This document shows, piece by piece, positions 42,535 to 50,813 of a stretch of 64,000 bases of DNA; position 1 is the first letter of the stretch; every line of letters begins with the position of its first letter. This stretch comes from Fimadaptatus sp948467645 (GTDB lineage Bacteria; Bacillota; Clostridia; Christensenellales; Aristaeellaceae), in NCBI GenBank assembly GCA_948467645.1, contig CAOKFD010000001.1, positions 87,131 through 151,130 on the forward strand, written 5' to 3'. The notes under the pieces were generated by a model. That model ran no database searches, was not told the DNA's origin, and worked only from the letters and a program-made list of their open reading frames with translations. Position numbers and translations under genes: made by a program.

Positions 42535-43131
42535 ATGAAATCGGACAAGACAGGGCGCATCATTACAATTCTTTATTGCATAGCGGCTGGGATTGTAAGC
42601 ATATCCACGCTGATAGAGTTTATCGTAAAGTATTCGTCGTTCGGGGCGCAGGTGCCGGTTTATCTGTACCCGTGGGGCGGCGCGTGGGGCGTGGGCGACA
42701 AGAGCCTGTTCTACGTATTCAGAATGCCCGTAATGGCCGTATGCCTTCAGGCCATGATTTTAGGACTGTATCCCGACCGCATGGAGGATTGGCCGGACGA
42801 TGCGTACAGCTATCTTCGGCTTACGCTCATGGGGCTGTCGCTGATCGTCATGTCTCAGCTTTCCATAAACGCGTACATTTCGTTCAACGAATCGGCCAGC
42901 ATGGTTTTGCAGATACTCATGTGCGCCTTGCTCGTGATGGGCATTATCGCGACGGTGTTCGGTTACGTTCGTCTGCGCGGCGTGCTAAAGCCCATGTGCA
43001 CTTCTACGCAGTCGCCCATGTCGCTATTGATCGACTTCATATTTAAGGGCTGCAAGCGCAGGCGCGTACTGCTCATCGCCGCGACCGCCGCGTTCATGAT
43101 ACTGCTGGTCATTCCGTCGCTGTCCCTGTAA
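42535..43131 (+). CDS. Hypothetical polytopic membrane protein, 198 aa
   Basis: No family recognised. About five hydrophobic helices are visible: near residues 8-30 (IITILYCIAAGIVSIS), 55-80, 95-118, 125-148 and 175-196 (RRVLLIAATAAFMILLVIP). A DUF2975-like fold is possible from the layout but I cannot confirm it. The ATG at 42535 has CGGAGGG and lies 32 bases after tmcAL, so it is likely cotranscribed. A strong terminator follows, separating it from the ylbJ-like gene. Confidence 0.75.
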   Translation: MKSDKTGRIITILYCIAAGIVSISTLIEFIVKYSSFGAQVPVYLYPWGGAWGVGDKSLFYVFRMPVMAVCLQAMILGLYPDRMEDWPDDAYSYLRLTLMGLSLIVMSQLSINAYISFNESASMVLQILMCALLVMGIIATVFGYVRLRGVLKPMCTSTQSPMSLLIDFIFKGCKRRRVLLIAATAAFMILLVIPSLSL

Positions 43132-43144
43132 CAATGCTTATATG

Positions 43145-43177
43145 CCGCCTCTGTTCGTTCAGGGGCGGTTTTTTTAT
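43145..43177 (+). terminator. Terminator after the 198-aa membrane protein
   Basis: Stem CCGCCTCTG/CAGGGGCGG (43145-43153 with 43160-43168, one G-U) then TTTTTTTATTTT, immediately after the stop at 43131. A TTCAGGCA motif follows at 43179. Confidence 0.9.
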
Positions 43178-43268
43178 TTTCAGGCAGACGTGAATTTGTC
43201 CGGGCTGTATTCCCCTGCGCTAATTGGCTTACACTTCGCATATGCTCTACAAAAAGGGGGATTATCAA

Positions 43269-44342
43269 ATGAGCATTGGAAAATTAATGCGTACAGCCGC
43301 GCTATGCGTCGGAATAGCTCTGCTGACTCTCGCGCCCGGCATAGGCGCAGGCGCCGCGCGCGCCGGTCTGGAGACGTGGGCGGGCGCGCTGATACCGTCG
43401 CTGTTCCCGTATTGTTTCATGGCGATAGCACTTCAGCAGACCGCCGGGCGCACTATCGGCGCGCATCTGGGCTGGCTGATGCGGCCTTTCGGCTGTCCGG
43501 CGGAGGGCGTGGGGGCGTTCATATGCGGCTGGCTGGGCGGCAATCTGGCCGGAGCCAAGCTGACCGCGATGTGCGCGGGCGAAGGCCGCATGAGCCGCGG
43601 ACAATGCCTGCGGCTAGGCTGGCTGTGCACGGTGTGTTCGCCTGCGTTCGCGCTGGGCGTGTTGGAGAGCGCGTGGCCGCGTTGCGGCTGGGTACTGCTT
43701 ATATCAAGCTGGCTGGGGACGCTTCTGGGAAGTCTGATTCTCAGACGAGCCGGCGGCGATGAACCGGTAAATGCAAACCATATTGAGCAGAGCGATGCGC
43801 TCATGCCCGCCGCCGAAGCCGCGCGCGCGATGCTGACGGTTGGCTGTTACGTGGTGCTCATGAGCGTGCTCAGTGCGTACATGTACTGGGCGGCGCTGCT
43901 GTTCATGCCTGAGATTGACCCAATTATACCAGCGGCGCTGCACGCCGGGCTGGAGATGGCGGGCGGTTCGCTTACGCTGTGCGAGTTGCGCGGGGCGTTT
44001 GTACTGCCGCTGATATGCTTTGCGATTACTTTCGGCGGTCTGTCAATATCGATGCAGGTATTGGCGTTCCTGCGGCCCTTTGGCATAAGCGCGTGGGCTT
44101 ACATGGGCGGCAAGGCGCTTCAGGGAGTACTGGCCGCGCTGATATGCGCGCTGTTTACACGCGGAGAGGCGGTGACTGCCTCTGCCATAAACACATACTC
44201 GTCGAGAGGCTTTGACATCATGTCGGCCCTGCCCGCAATCATCGCGGTTATACTGGGCGCGATTGCGCTGCTGCTCAACAAAAGGTACATCGAATACGAG
44301 AATGCGGACGACGCCGAGCGGGCGCGCGCCAATGCGCATTAA
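43269..44342 (+). CDS. ylbJ: YlbJ-like sporulation/nucleoside-recognition membrane protein
   Basis: A 357-residue membrane protein with about nine helices. The segment WAGALIPSLFPYCFMAIAL and the glycine-rich FICGWLGGNLAGAKLTAMCAGEGRMSRGQCLRLGWLCTVCSPAFALG correspond to the conserved Gly-Tyr-Pro-type loop of YlbJ/SpoVM-associated nucleoside-recognition proteins; the usual GYP is here GWLGG. In Bacillus ylbJ lies in the rsmD-coaD-ylbJ-tmcAL-yceD-rpmF cluster, as here, and acts in spore maturation. The ATG at 43269 has AAGGGGG. Sporulation by this organism is only suggested. Confidence 0.8.
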   Translation: MSIGKLMRTAALCVGIALLTLAPGIGAGAARAGLETWAGALIPSLFPYCFMAIALQQTAGRTIGAHLGWLMRPFGCPAEGVGAFICGWLGGNLAGAKLTAMCAGEGRMSRGQCLRLGWLCTVCSPAFALGVLESAWPRCGWVLLISSWLGTLLGSLILRRAGGDEPVNANHIEQSDALMPAAEAARAMLTVGCYVVLMSVLSAYMYWAALLFMPEIDPIIPAALHAGLEMAGGSLTLCELRGAFVLPLICFAITFGGLSISMQVLAFLRPFGISAWAYMGGKALQGVLAALICALFTRGEAVTASAINTYSSRGFDIMSALPAIIAVILGAIALLLNKRYIEYENADDAERARANAH

Positions 44343-44344
44343 GC

Positions 44345-44400
44345 AAAAACACAAGTCGAGCCGCACACGCTGTGTATGCGGCTCGACTTGTGTTTATTAT
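44345..44400. terminator. Strong bidirectional terminator between ylbJ and the coiled-coil gene
   Basis: A perfect 18-base stem (44348-44365 with 44377-44394) with an 11-base loop. T-rich tails occur on both strands (TTTATTATT on plus, TTTTTGCTT on minus), between convergent genes. Confidence 0.93.
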
Positions 44401-44405
44401 TCGTA

Positions 44406-45041
44406 TCAGTTGCCGCGCTTGGACGTAAGGTTTTCGCGGCTCTTTTTCACGTCGCCCAGTTCGGTATTCAGGAAGTCCTCCAGGTTGGACAGCATCGTGT
44501 CGGCGTATTGTGTGGCCTGGCGCGCTGCATCCGCAGCTTTGCTGCGCGCAGATGAGATAAGCTTGGTGGCTTCCTCCTCGGCGCGGCGGCTGACCTCGCT
44601 CTGATCGACCATTACGCGAGCCTGCTTCTGGGCCTCGTCCACAATCTGCGCGGCGTGAGCTTCCGCCTCGGCGATTATTGCCTGAGCGCTCTTTTCGGCG
44701 TCGTCCATGGCTATGCGCGCGCGGTTTTCGGCATCGTTAACGGTATCCTTGGCCTTGCGCTCGGCGGTTTTCAGTATATTATCGCGATCCTCGACGATGC
44801 GGCGTGATTCGCGGATCGCATTTGGCATCTGCTTTTCGATTGAGCTGAGGAAGTACATGGCCTTATCCACATCGACAATACGCATGTACTGCTTCATGGG
44901 CACCTTTTTGGACTCCTCGGTGAGGATTATTTTTAGTATTTCAACCAGTTCGTCGAGGCTGTATTCTTCCTCGTTTCGACGCGGCTGAGGGCGCTCCATG
45001 CCGCGCTCGTCGTTCCTGCTGTCACGCATATCCCTATCCAT
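44406..45041 (-). CDS. Coiled-coil protein (DivIVA/V-ATPase subunit H-like)
   Basis: The first 60 residues are charged and end with YSLDELVEILKIILTEESKKVPMKQY. From about residue 85 to 205 it is a continuous Ala/Glu/Lys heptad coiled coil (RKAKDTVNDAENRARIAMDDAEKSAQAIIAEAEAHAAQIVDEAQKQ). Such proteins are often annotated as V-type ATPase subunit H or DivIVA-like and are common beside coaD in Clostridia. No ATPase genes are nearby, so a cell-division or scaffolding role is more likely. The ATG has GGGAGGAG. It follows coaD by 20 bases. Confidence 0.78.
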   Translation of the reverse strand: MDRDMRDSRNDERGMERPQPRRNEEEYSLDELVEILKIILTEESKKVPMKQYMRIVDVDKAMYFLSSIEKQMPNAIRESRRIVEDRDNILKTAERKAKDTVNDAENRARIAMDDAEKSAQAIIAEAEAHAAQIVDEAQKQARVMVDQSEVSRRAEEEATKLISSARSKAADAARQATQYADTMLSNLEDFLNTELGDVKKSRENLTSKRGN

Positions 45042-45061
45042 TAACGCGATTCTCCTCCCGC

Positions 45062-45550
45062 TTATCTACCGTAGTATATATCAAATCCATTGTTTACCAT
45101 ATCAAGTATATTTGCCGGTACGAGGCCAGATATATCGCCGCCGAAGGACGCGATTTCGCGCACGGCGGTCGAGCTTACACATGAATATTCAGGTGAAGTC
45201 ATCATAAACAGCGTTTCGGCTTCCGGATAAAGTCGGCGGTTCATCGCGGCGGTCTGCGTTTCGCTTTCGAAATCGCGCGCCGCGCGCAGGCCGCGCAGTA
45301 TAACGCGCGCGTCCACCTTACGCAGGTAGTCCACCAGCAGTCCGTCGAACGCGTCCACCTTAACAAAATTCATACCTTCGGTAGCGCGCCGTATGAATTC
45401 CACCCGTTCCTCGACCGAGAACACGGGGCGTTTAGCCTTATTATTGAGCACCGCGACGATCACTTCATCGAACGCCGTACCCGCGCGTTTAATTATATCG
45501 AGATGTCCGACCGTTATCGGGTCGAAGCTGCCCGCGTATACGCATTTCAT
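45062..45550 (-). CDS. coaD: Phosphopantetheine adenylyltransferase
   Basis: Fourth step of coenzyme A synthesis. Motifs: YAGSFDPITVGHLDIIKRA with the HxGH-type TVGH, RGLRAARDFESETQTAAMNRRL, and CVSSTAVREIASFGGD. Length 162 aa is usual. It starts two bases after rsmD. The rsmD-coaD pair is conserved in many bacteria. Confidence 0.97.
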   Translation of the reverse strand: MKCVYAGSFDPITVGHLDIIKRAGTAFDEVIVAVLNNKAKRPVFSVEERVEFIRRATEGMNFVKVDAFDGLLVDYLRKVDARVILRGLRAARDFESETQTAAMNRRLYPEAETLFMMTSPEYSCVSSTAVREIASFGGDISGLVPANILDMVNNGFDIYYGR

Positions 45551-45552
45551 AT

Positions 45553-46116
45553 TTATTCACCCGTCCCGGCTGTATATTTCAGCACAGTAATTGCGGTATC
45601 GCCGTACTTATGCGGCTTTGCGAGTTCAAACCCATCCGGGAACCCTTCGAGCTTAGTCTTAGTCTCGTGTTCCAGCACGAGCCACGCGCCGTTTGATAGC
45701 AAGCCGCGCGCATTAAGCTCATTGACGACGGCGGTATACTCCTCCACCTTTTTATAAGGCGGGTCGATGAACACGACGGTGAACTTCTCGCCCATCATTT
45801 CATTAACCGCCGCCCGCCAGTCGCACGGGAAAAGCTTAGCCTTACTTTGATACCCAAGCGTCTCGACATTCCGCTTAATCACGGCGGCGGCCTGTTTAGA
45901 CGAATCGCACATGCACGCGCAATCCGCGCCGCGGCTGACTGCCTCCAATGCCATAGCACCCGACCCGGCGAACACATCCAACACCCGATCGCCGCTCATA
46001 TCGCCGCCCAGCATCGAAAACACAGCCTCACGCACGCGCTCCGCCGTGGGACGCGTCTGTCTCCCCTCGGGCGCCTGTATCCTCCGCCCTCCGGCTTCCC
46101 CGCCGATTATGCGCAT
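45553..46116 (-). CDS. rsmD: 16S rRNA (guanine-966-N2)-methyltransferase RsmD
   Basis: Starts MRIIGGEAGGRRIQAPEGRQTRPTAERVREAVFSML, the family signature. The SAM-binding segment VLDVFAGSGAMALEAVSRGAD and catalytic VFIDPPYKK follow. Length 187 aa is typical. Ribosome binding site CGGAGG. It is first in the rsmD-coaD-coiled-coil operon, with a promoter at 46203. Confidence 0.96.
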   Translation of the reverse strand: MRIIGGEAGGRRIQAPEGRQTRPTAERVREAVFSMLGGDMSGDRVLDVFAGSGAMALEAVSRGADCACMCDSSKQAAAVIKRNVETLGYQSKAKLFPCDWRAAVNEMMGEKFTVVFIDPPYKKVEEYTAVVNELNARGLLSNGAWLVLEHETKTKLEGFPDGFELAKPHKYGDTAITVLKYTAGTGE

Positions 46117-46202
46117 TTTATCCTCCGCACCTGCTCTTAAACATGACTATCGCGCACGCTGTGCGTGCACAATTCAGACAAGTCCATGACTTGCCTTATC
46201 AT

Positions 46203-46232
46203 ATTATATCACAATCCGGGACACATACACAA
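46203..46232 (-). promoter_or_regulatory. Promoter of rsmD-coaD
   Basis: TATAAT (46203-46208, minus) with TTGTGT (46227-46232) 18 bases upstream, 87 bases from the rsmD ATG. Confidence 0.6.
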
Positions 46233-46300
46233 GGCTATACCGCTATTTATAACATGAGTGAGAAAGACTCGTTCGCTTCTTGGGTCAACATGGAAAATGG

Positions 46301-46347
46301 CTAAAGCAAAGCGGCGTTCCCGCAAGTCACATGCAGGAATGCCGCTT
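46301..46347 (-). terminator. Terminator after the alr-folate enzyme-membrane protein operon
   Basis: A 12-base stem AAGCGGCATTCC/GGAACGCCGCTT on minus (46336-46347 with 46309-46320, one pairing as G-U) then TTGCTTTAG. It lies about 40 bases past the stop at 46386. Confidence 0.75.
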
Positions 46348-46385
46348 GAACGACCTGTCAATCTCAGTCGGCCAGCTTTCAGCCC

Positions 46386-47102
46386 TTATACCTCCGGCTT
46401 CTGCTGTCTGGGCTGCTGCTGACGCTTCTTACGACGCTGATCGGCGCGTATCTTGCGCAGCTTCTTCTTCTTGCCTTCCTCGATCATCTTCAGCTTCTTC
46501 TTATGCTGCATCGGGCCGGTCAGGTAGCCTACGAATATCGCCAGCGGATACAACATGCTCATCGGCAGGAACCAATAGTCCAGCACGCCCGGGCCTACCG
46601 CATCGATAAACTGATACCAGCCCATGAACGCCGCAAACGCTATGCGCGCCGCCACGTCTATGCTTTCGTGTGTGCTCACTACCACCGTCTCGGCCACCGG
46701 GAACAGGTAATCCGGCTTTTCCTCGACCACGACGTGCACGAAGTCCTTGCCCGAAACCAGCACCACTATCGCCATTATCAGCCACGGCAGCATTCCCAGG
46801 AGCGTCGCCAGCACGCCGCGCTTACGGTTATAGCACTGCGCCTTATCCTCGGCCAGCGGAGTATAGCCCTTGGCCACGCGCTTTTCCAGCAGTTCGCCAT
46901 AGGTTATCTCACTCTCGCCCAAGCTCGCGCCGTTTGCATAGCAGAACGTCAGCGACGCTACCAGTACCAGCGAGTTGACCACTATACTGAGCGTCTCGTT
47001 GCCCGACACCAGCGCCGGGAAGAACATCAGCACGAGCACGGCCATGAATATCATCGCCAGCCACGAACGTACCGCCATTTTAAGTGTCGCCTTAAATTCC
47101 AT
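46386..47102 (-). CDS. Hypothetical membrane protein with a basic C-terminal tail
   Basis: No family recognised. About five hydrophobic helices: residues 12-33 (WLAMIFMAVLVLMFFPALV), 40-62, 100-122, 150-172 and 180-200. The last 38 residues are strongly basic (KKKLKMIEEGKKKKLRKIRADQ then Arg/Lys/Gln repeats), a cytoplasmic, possibly nucleic-acid- or lipid-binding tail. The ATG at 47102 sits four bases after the folate enzyme's stop with an AAAGGGCG site; an ATG six codons earlier overlaps that gene. Last gene of the alr operon. Confidence 0.75.
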   Translation of the reverse strand: MEFKATLKMAVRSWLAMIFMAVLVLMFFPALVSGNETLSIVVNSLVLVASLTFCYANGASLGESEITYGELLEKRVAKGYTPLAEDKAQCYNRKRGVLATLLGMLPWLIMAIVVLVSGKDFVHVVVEEKPDYLFPVAETVVVSTHESIDVAARIAFAAFMGWYQFIDAVGPGVLDYWFLPMSMLYPLAIFVGYLTGPMQHKKKLKMIEEGKKKKLRKIRADQRRKKRQQQPRQQKPEV

Positions 47103-47106
47103 AAGT

Positions 47107-47670
47107 TTACGCCCTTTCATCGCAGGCGATTATGCCCGCGGGAGTGATGATGTAATTGACTGGCGCGTCGTGCGCCCCGGTCGGTACGCGCTCAATCACC
47201 TGGCACGTGTATGCCAGCGCCGCCGCCGTCGTATTTACGTTTGCAAGGAATCGATCGTAATACCCGCCGCCATAGCCCATTCGCCCGCCGCATCTGTCGA
47301 ACGCCAGTCCGGGCACTATGGTCAGGTCAGGCGCGCCCATCAGCTCGTCAGTGCCGACCGGCTCAGGTATAAAGTACTTGCCCGGCCTCAGATCGTCGAG
47401 GCTCATTATGCGAATCGTGTGCATTTTGCCCTGTTCAGCGCAGCGCGGCAGGTAAACCGCCTTGCCGCATTTAAGCGCCGCGTCGATTATGCCGTGCGTC
47501 GCGACTTCACTGTCTATCGAGTAATATATGAACACGCTTTGCGCGTTCAGCCATATATCGCTGCTTGTCAGTATACGCTCTATCGCAAGCGATTCCGCTT
47601 CCCGCTCCGCTTCGCTGAGCGAGTCGCGTTTATAGCGCATCTTTCGCCGAAAATCCACGCGCGTCAGCAT
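47107..47670 (-). CDS. 5-formyltetrahydrofolate cyclo-ligase
   Basis: ATP-dependent conversion of 5-formyl-THF to 5,10-methenyl-THF. The N-terminal RRKMRYKRDSLSEAERE helix and the diagnostic LAFDRCGGRMGYGGGYYDRFLANV (phosphate-binding loop) are present. Length 187 aa is typical. The ATG overlaps the alr stop by seven bases, so the genes are coupled. It recycles folate for one-carbon use, with TrmFO also consuming folate in this window. Confidence 0.95.
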   Translation of the reverse strand: MLTRVDFRRKMRYKRDSLSEAEREAESLAIERILTSSDIWLNAQSVFIYYSIDSEVATHGIIDAALKCGKAVYLPRCAEQGKMHTIRIMSLDDLRPGKYFIPEPVGTDELMGAPDLTIVPGLAFDRCGGRMGYGGGYYDRFLANVNTTAAALAYTCQVIERVPTGAHDAPVNYIITPAGIIACDERA

Positions 47671-48773
47671 ATTCTGCGCTCCACACGCGCACTGGGGCTT
47701 AGCATTATCTCATACGGAATAGTGTCCGCAATTTTAGCCAGCTCCTCGGGAGTTATGCGCTCCCCGCCCTGCGCGCCCATCAGCACGGCCTCGTCGCCCA
47801 CCTTTGCGCCCTCAATGTCGGTCACATCTATCATTATCTGATCCATGCACACGCGACCCACGACCGGCGCGCGCCTGCCGCGCACCAGCACATGCGCCCT
47901 GTTTCCGAACGCGCGCAGGTATCCGTCGGCATAGCCCACCGGCAGCGTCATTATGCGCGACTGCCTCTCAGTCACAAACGTGCTGCCATAGCTTATCGCC
48001 GTGCCAGCGGGCACGTCCTTTACGAAAAGCGCGTGCGTGACCCACCTCTGCGCGTATTTCAGCCCCTCGACAAACGGCGAAAAGCCGTACATCGACACGC
48101 CCATGCGCACCATGTCCATGTCGTATTCGGGATAGCGTATCATGCCTGCACTGTTGTCGATGTGCATTATCGGGCTGAACCCGCTTTGCGCTATCTGCGC
48201 GCACATGGTCTTGAAGCGCTCGGCCTGCATACGGGTGCAGCTTTCGGCCTGTGCGCCCTCCTCGTCCGCACGGGCAAAGTGCGTAAACACGCCCTCAAGC
48301 TCGATTTCGGGATGCGCCTTAACAAAGTCCAGCATCGCGCCCAGCTCTTTAGCGTCGCGCGCGCCAATGCGCCCCATGCCGGTATCCAGCTTTATATGTG
48401 CCCTTGCGCGCTTGCCGGTCGCCTTTGCCGCCTCCGAAAGCAGCTTCAGTGTGTCCAGATCGGGCGCGGCCTGACTGAGGAAACAATCCACAGCCATGCG
48501 GGCGCACGCCGCGTCCGCGCCGCCCAGCACCAGTATCGGGCAGTCAAAGCCCATCTCCCGCAGTTTCGCGCCCTCTTCGGGTATGGCGACCGCGCCGCCC
48601 CATGCGTTTTGTCTCAGCGCCTCGCTTAGCACCGCGTCCGCGCCGTGGCCGTATGCGTCGGCTTTAACCACGGCCAGCCAGCGCACGTCGGGTCTTAGAT
48701 ATGCGCGCAGTATGCGCATGTTATCCGCGATTGCGGATGTATCAGTTTCAATCCAAGTAGGTCTTGCCGTCAC
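47664..48773 (-). CDS. alr: Alanine racemase
   Basis: PLP enzyme making D-alanine for peptidoglycan. The lysine that holds PLP is in LAVVKADAYGHGADAV near residue 40. The second catalytic tyrosine lies in the GTAISYGSTF segment, and RGRRAPVVGRVCMDQIMIDVTD is the conserved C-terminal barrel stretch. The start is GTG at 48773, with GGGTGCGGG upstream, giving 369 aa. A TATAAT lies on minus near 48850-48856 with a weak -35 TGGCAA. Heads the alr-folate-membrane protein operon. Confidence 0.96.
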   Translation of the reverse strand: MTARPTWIETDTSAIADNMRILRAYLRPDVRWLAVVKADAYGHGADAVLSEALRQNAWGGAVAIPEEGAKLREMGFDCPILVLGGADAACARMAVDCFLSQAAPDLDTLKLLSEAAKATGKRARAHIKLDTGMGRIGARDAKELGAMLDFVKAHPEIELEGVFTHFARADEEGAQAESCTRMQAERFKTMCAQIAQSGFSPIMHIDNSAGMIRYPEYDMDMVRMGVSMYGFSPFVEGLKYAQRWVTHALFVKDVPAGTAISYGSTFVTERQSRIMTLPVGYADGYLRAFGNRAHVLVRGRRAPVVGRVCMDQIMIDVTDIEGAKVGDEAVLMGAQGGERITPEELAKIADTIPYEIMLSPSARVERRIC

Positions 48774-48960
48774 AAAGCCCGCACCCGTTCCTGCATAAGC
48801 AAATTATTTAAGTCTTACCGATAAAAGGGGCAAAAATCCCCTATGCGCTATATTATATCATATGTTCGGCTCAATTGCCATACACGCGCACGCAAATTCA
48901 CTTTTTATACCTTTGAGCGACAAATTTGCCGCCGGACTGCATGGTTTGAATCCGCCTTAA

Positions 48961-49000
48961 AAGGCAAAATACCGGCAGGCCGCGTTCGACCTGCCGGTAA
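48961..49000 (-). terminator. Terminator of the ECF-sigma operon
   Basis: Perfect ten-base stem TACCGGCAGG/CCTGCCGGTA (48970-48979 with 48990-48999), followed on minus by TTTTGCCTTTTA. It lies 13 bases after the 66-aa gene. Confidence 0.88.
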
Positions 49001-49012
49001 ACCATGTTCATA

Positions 49013-49213
49013 TCAGCGCATCATGTCGCCCATGCCGCCGCACACGCGGCCTATGTTTTGCGAAAAGCGCGTCGCGTCCTGTTCGAACCACTCTATGCGC
49101 TTTTCGTCAATCTGCTTTTTCATGAGCTTGACGTTCTTTTTCGCGTATACAAGCTCCATGCGCCCCAGCCGCATCAAGACCTTATACATGCGCATATCTC
49201 TTTCAATTTCCAT
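49013..49213 (-). CDS. Small helical protein, 66 aa
   Basis: Not recognised. Sequence is charged and helical (LGRMELVYAKKNVKLMKKQIDEKRIEWFEQDATRF) with a Gly/Met/Cys C-terminus (GRVCGGMGDMMR). The ATG at 49213 has TTGGAG seven bases upstream. Its reality is supported by a diverged, frame-broken paralogue just upstream (49281-49540) that aligns over the core. It is the last gene before a good terminator, downstream of an ECF-like sigma gene and a 405-residue repeat protein, so it may be a product of that regulon. Confidence 0.75.
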   Translation of the reverse strand: MEIERDMRMYKVLMRLGRMELVYAKKNVKLMKKQIDEKRIEWFEQDATRFSQNIGRVCGGMGDMMR

Positions 49214-49280
49214 ACATTCTCCAACTCGCCTGAATTATGTCAGGTGCATTTCCCGCCGTAAACGCGTGGTTTGTCTTTTT

Positions 49281-49540
49281 TCAGCGCGGCATACCGCCGC
49301 CGAAGCCGCTGCACGCGCGGTCGATTATGTACGCGCGGTATCCAGGCAAAGTCGCCGCAGTGCTGCACAGCCGGTCGCACGCGCCGTCCGTTTAGTCCGC
49401 AAATCGCTCAGTCTGCGCATCGGCGCGCTCTATCCGCCTTTCATCCACGCGGCCGCGCCCCATGCCTGCGCACTTTCGCACATATGCCACTTCTATATGG
49501 CCAGCACGCGGTATACGTTCTTGTTTACGCTGCCTTCCAA
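49281..49540 (-). pseudogene. Decayed paralogue of the 66-aa protein
   Basis: A TTG at 49540 follows GGAGGA (49547-49552). Its frame reads MEGSVNKNVYRVLA, like the start of the 66-aa protein, then breaks near 49498-49504 by a small deletion. The next frame continues GHIEVAYVRKCAG and VDERRIERADAQTERFAD, aligning with GRMELVYAKKNVK and IDEKRIEWFEQDATRFSQ. A stop (TAA, 49392-49394) interrupts it, and the frame then ends RACSGFGGGMPR before the TGA at 49281, like GRVCGGMGDMMR. I read this as a tandem duplicate lost by mutation. It starts ten bases after the 405-residue gene. Confidence 0.7.
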
Positions 49541-49562
49541 GTAAAGTCCTCCAGTTGCCGCA

Positions 49563-50780
49563 TTACATCTTATACATCGCCATGCCCTCGATGTAGGTCA
49601 CGCCCTCCTCGTGCGCTTTACCCTCCTCGTCGCCCGGCTTGTCGGTCTGCTTGTTCGCGTCGATCAGATCGCCGCCTATCGTGCCCAGTCCGGCCAGCAC
49701 CGCCCATAAATCCCTGCTCGCAGTTACGTCGCCGCTGATTTCAATCGACTCAATCTTGTCGGTAAGCAGCTGTGCGCTTACGTCGCCCGCGAGCTGCAAA
49801 TCGCCGTCCACGCGCAGCTTGCGCTTACCCTCCAGCGATTCCAGCGCCGCCGCATTGAGCGCATATTCGCCATACACGCACATGTCGCCCGGATTGCGCA
49901 GTTTGAGCTTGTCGCAGTCAAAGTCGATGTCGGCAAGCTCATCGAACTGCTTTTCGGACATGGTAAGGCCGGCCGCGGTATACAGCGCCTTCAGGTGCTT
50001 CAGATCGTCAGCAGTCACATTAAAGTCAAGCTCCACATCGTTCTGCGTGAACACGCGGCCGCGCAGTCTGCGCGCGCGCAGGCGGTCGATCTTGCGCACG
50101 CTGTCCGCATATTCGAAACCTTCCGGGATTTCGGTAACGCGGGGCGAGCATTCTTTAAGCAGCTTTGCGACGTGCACGCGCGCCTCGTATGCGCATACGA
50201 CCGACTTGGTAAATATGCCTATACCCTTTGCAAGCGCCTTCTCCGCCGCGTCCGCGTCCAGCGCAATCAGCTTATTCACGGCATACAGTCCCGGCTCATT
50301 GCCTTCCACGAAATCGTCGTCCAGTACGACGTTCTGGTTGAGGCGCAGTATCGCGCCGTCCGGGTAGGCGTTGATCCTGCCGTTAACCGTCGCGCCGATT
50401 GCGGACAGCGCGTCGTTTACCGAGCGCGAGCAGTTTGCAATGCCGTTAATCATCATTCCCGAATAGCGGCTGAGTATCATCTCAGGCGTTACGTCCGGCT
50501 CTATCGTCAGCACACCGTTTACCATCAGGTACGTCTTGCCCTCGCTTACGTCGGATGCGCTTACCGTCTCCGAACCGTTGGTGATTTTGAAGTTCTCGCC
50601 GTCGGGGCGCTTTAGCAGGCTACTCACGCCGCTTATGTCTATTCCGCTCACGTCCTGGCTCTGGTTCAGCACCAGTAGTGCCAGTCTGCTTATGCTCTTT
50701 ATCTGGGAAAGCTGTTCATCGGTCGCGCCGCGCAAGTCCACCATCGCTATATCGCGTATTACTATATTGCGGTTATCCAT
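49563..50780 (-). CDS. Unrecognised repeat/solenoid-like protein downstream of an ECF-like sigma factor
   Basis: No family recognised. The 405 residues contain many short alternating strands and turns (TYLMVNGVLTIEPDV, GMMINGIANCSRS, GATVNGRINAYPDG, RKLRVDGDLQLAGDVSAQLL, ESIEISGDVTASRD), which suggests a beta-solenoid like that of bactofilins or polymer-forming cytoskeletal proteins. No signal peptide or membrane helix. The ATG at 50780 follows GAGAGGATG. It lies 33 bases after the sigma gene, so it is probably the main target or partner of that sigma factor. Structural inference is weak. Confidence 0.7.
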   Translation of the reverse strand: MDNRNIVIRDIAMVDLRGATDEQLSQIKSISRLALLVLNQSQDVSGIDISGVSSLLKRPDGENFKITNGSETVSASDVSEGKTYLMVNGVLTIEPDVTPEMILSRYSGMMINGIANCSRSVNDALSAIGATVNGRINAYPDGAILRLNQNVVLDDDFVEGNEPGLYAVNKLIALDADAAEKALAKGIGIFTKSVVCAYEARVHVAKLLKECSPRVTEIPEGFEYADSVRKIDRLRARRLRGRVFTQNDVELDFNVTADDLKHLKALYTAAGLTMSEKQFDELADIDFDCDKLKLRNPGDMCVYGEYALNAAALESLEGKRKLRVDGDLQLAGDVSAQLLTDKIESIEISGDVTASRDLWAVLAGLGTIGGDLIDANKQTDKPGDEEGKAHEEGVTYIEGMAMYKM

Positions 50781-50813
50781 AAAAAAACATCCTCTCTCTC
50801 TTGCTTTGTATAG

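Noticed and set aside
42013..43131. 372-residue frame starting inside tmcAL
   Set aside because: Only the part from 42535 has a ribosome binding site and membrane helices; the rest is the wrong frame of tmcAL.
44406..45041. V-type ATPase subunit
   Set aside because: The similarity is just a generic coiled coil and no other ATPase subunit gene is nearby; a DivIVA-like or scaffolding protein is more likely.
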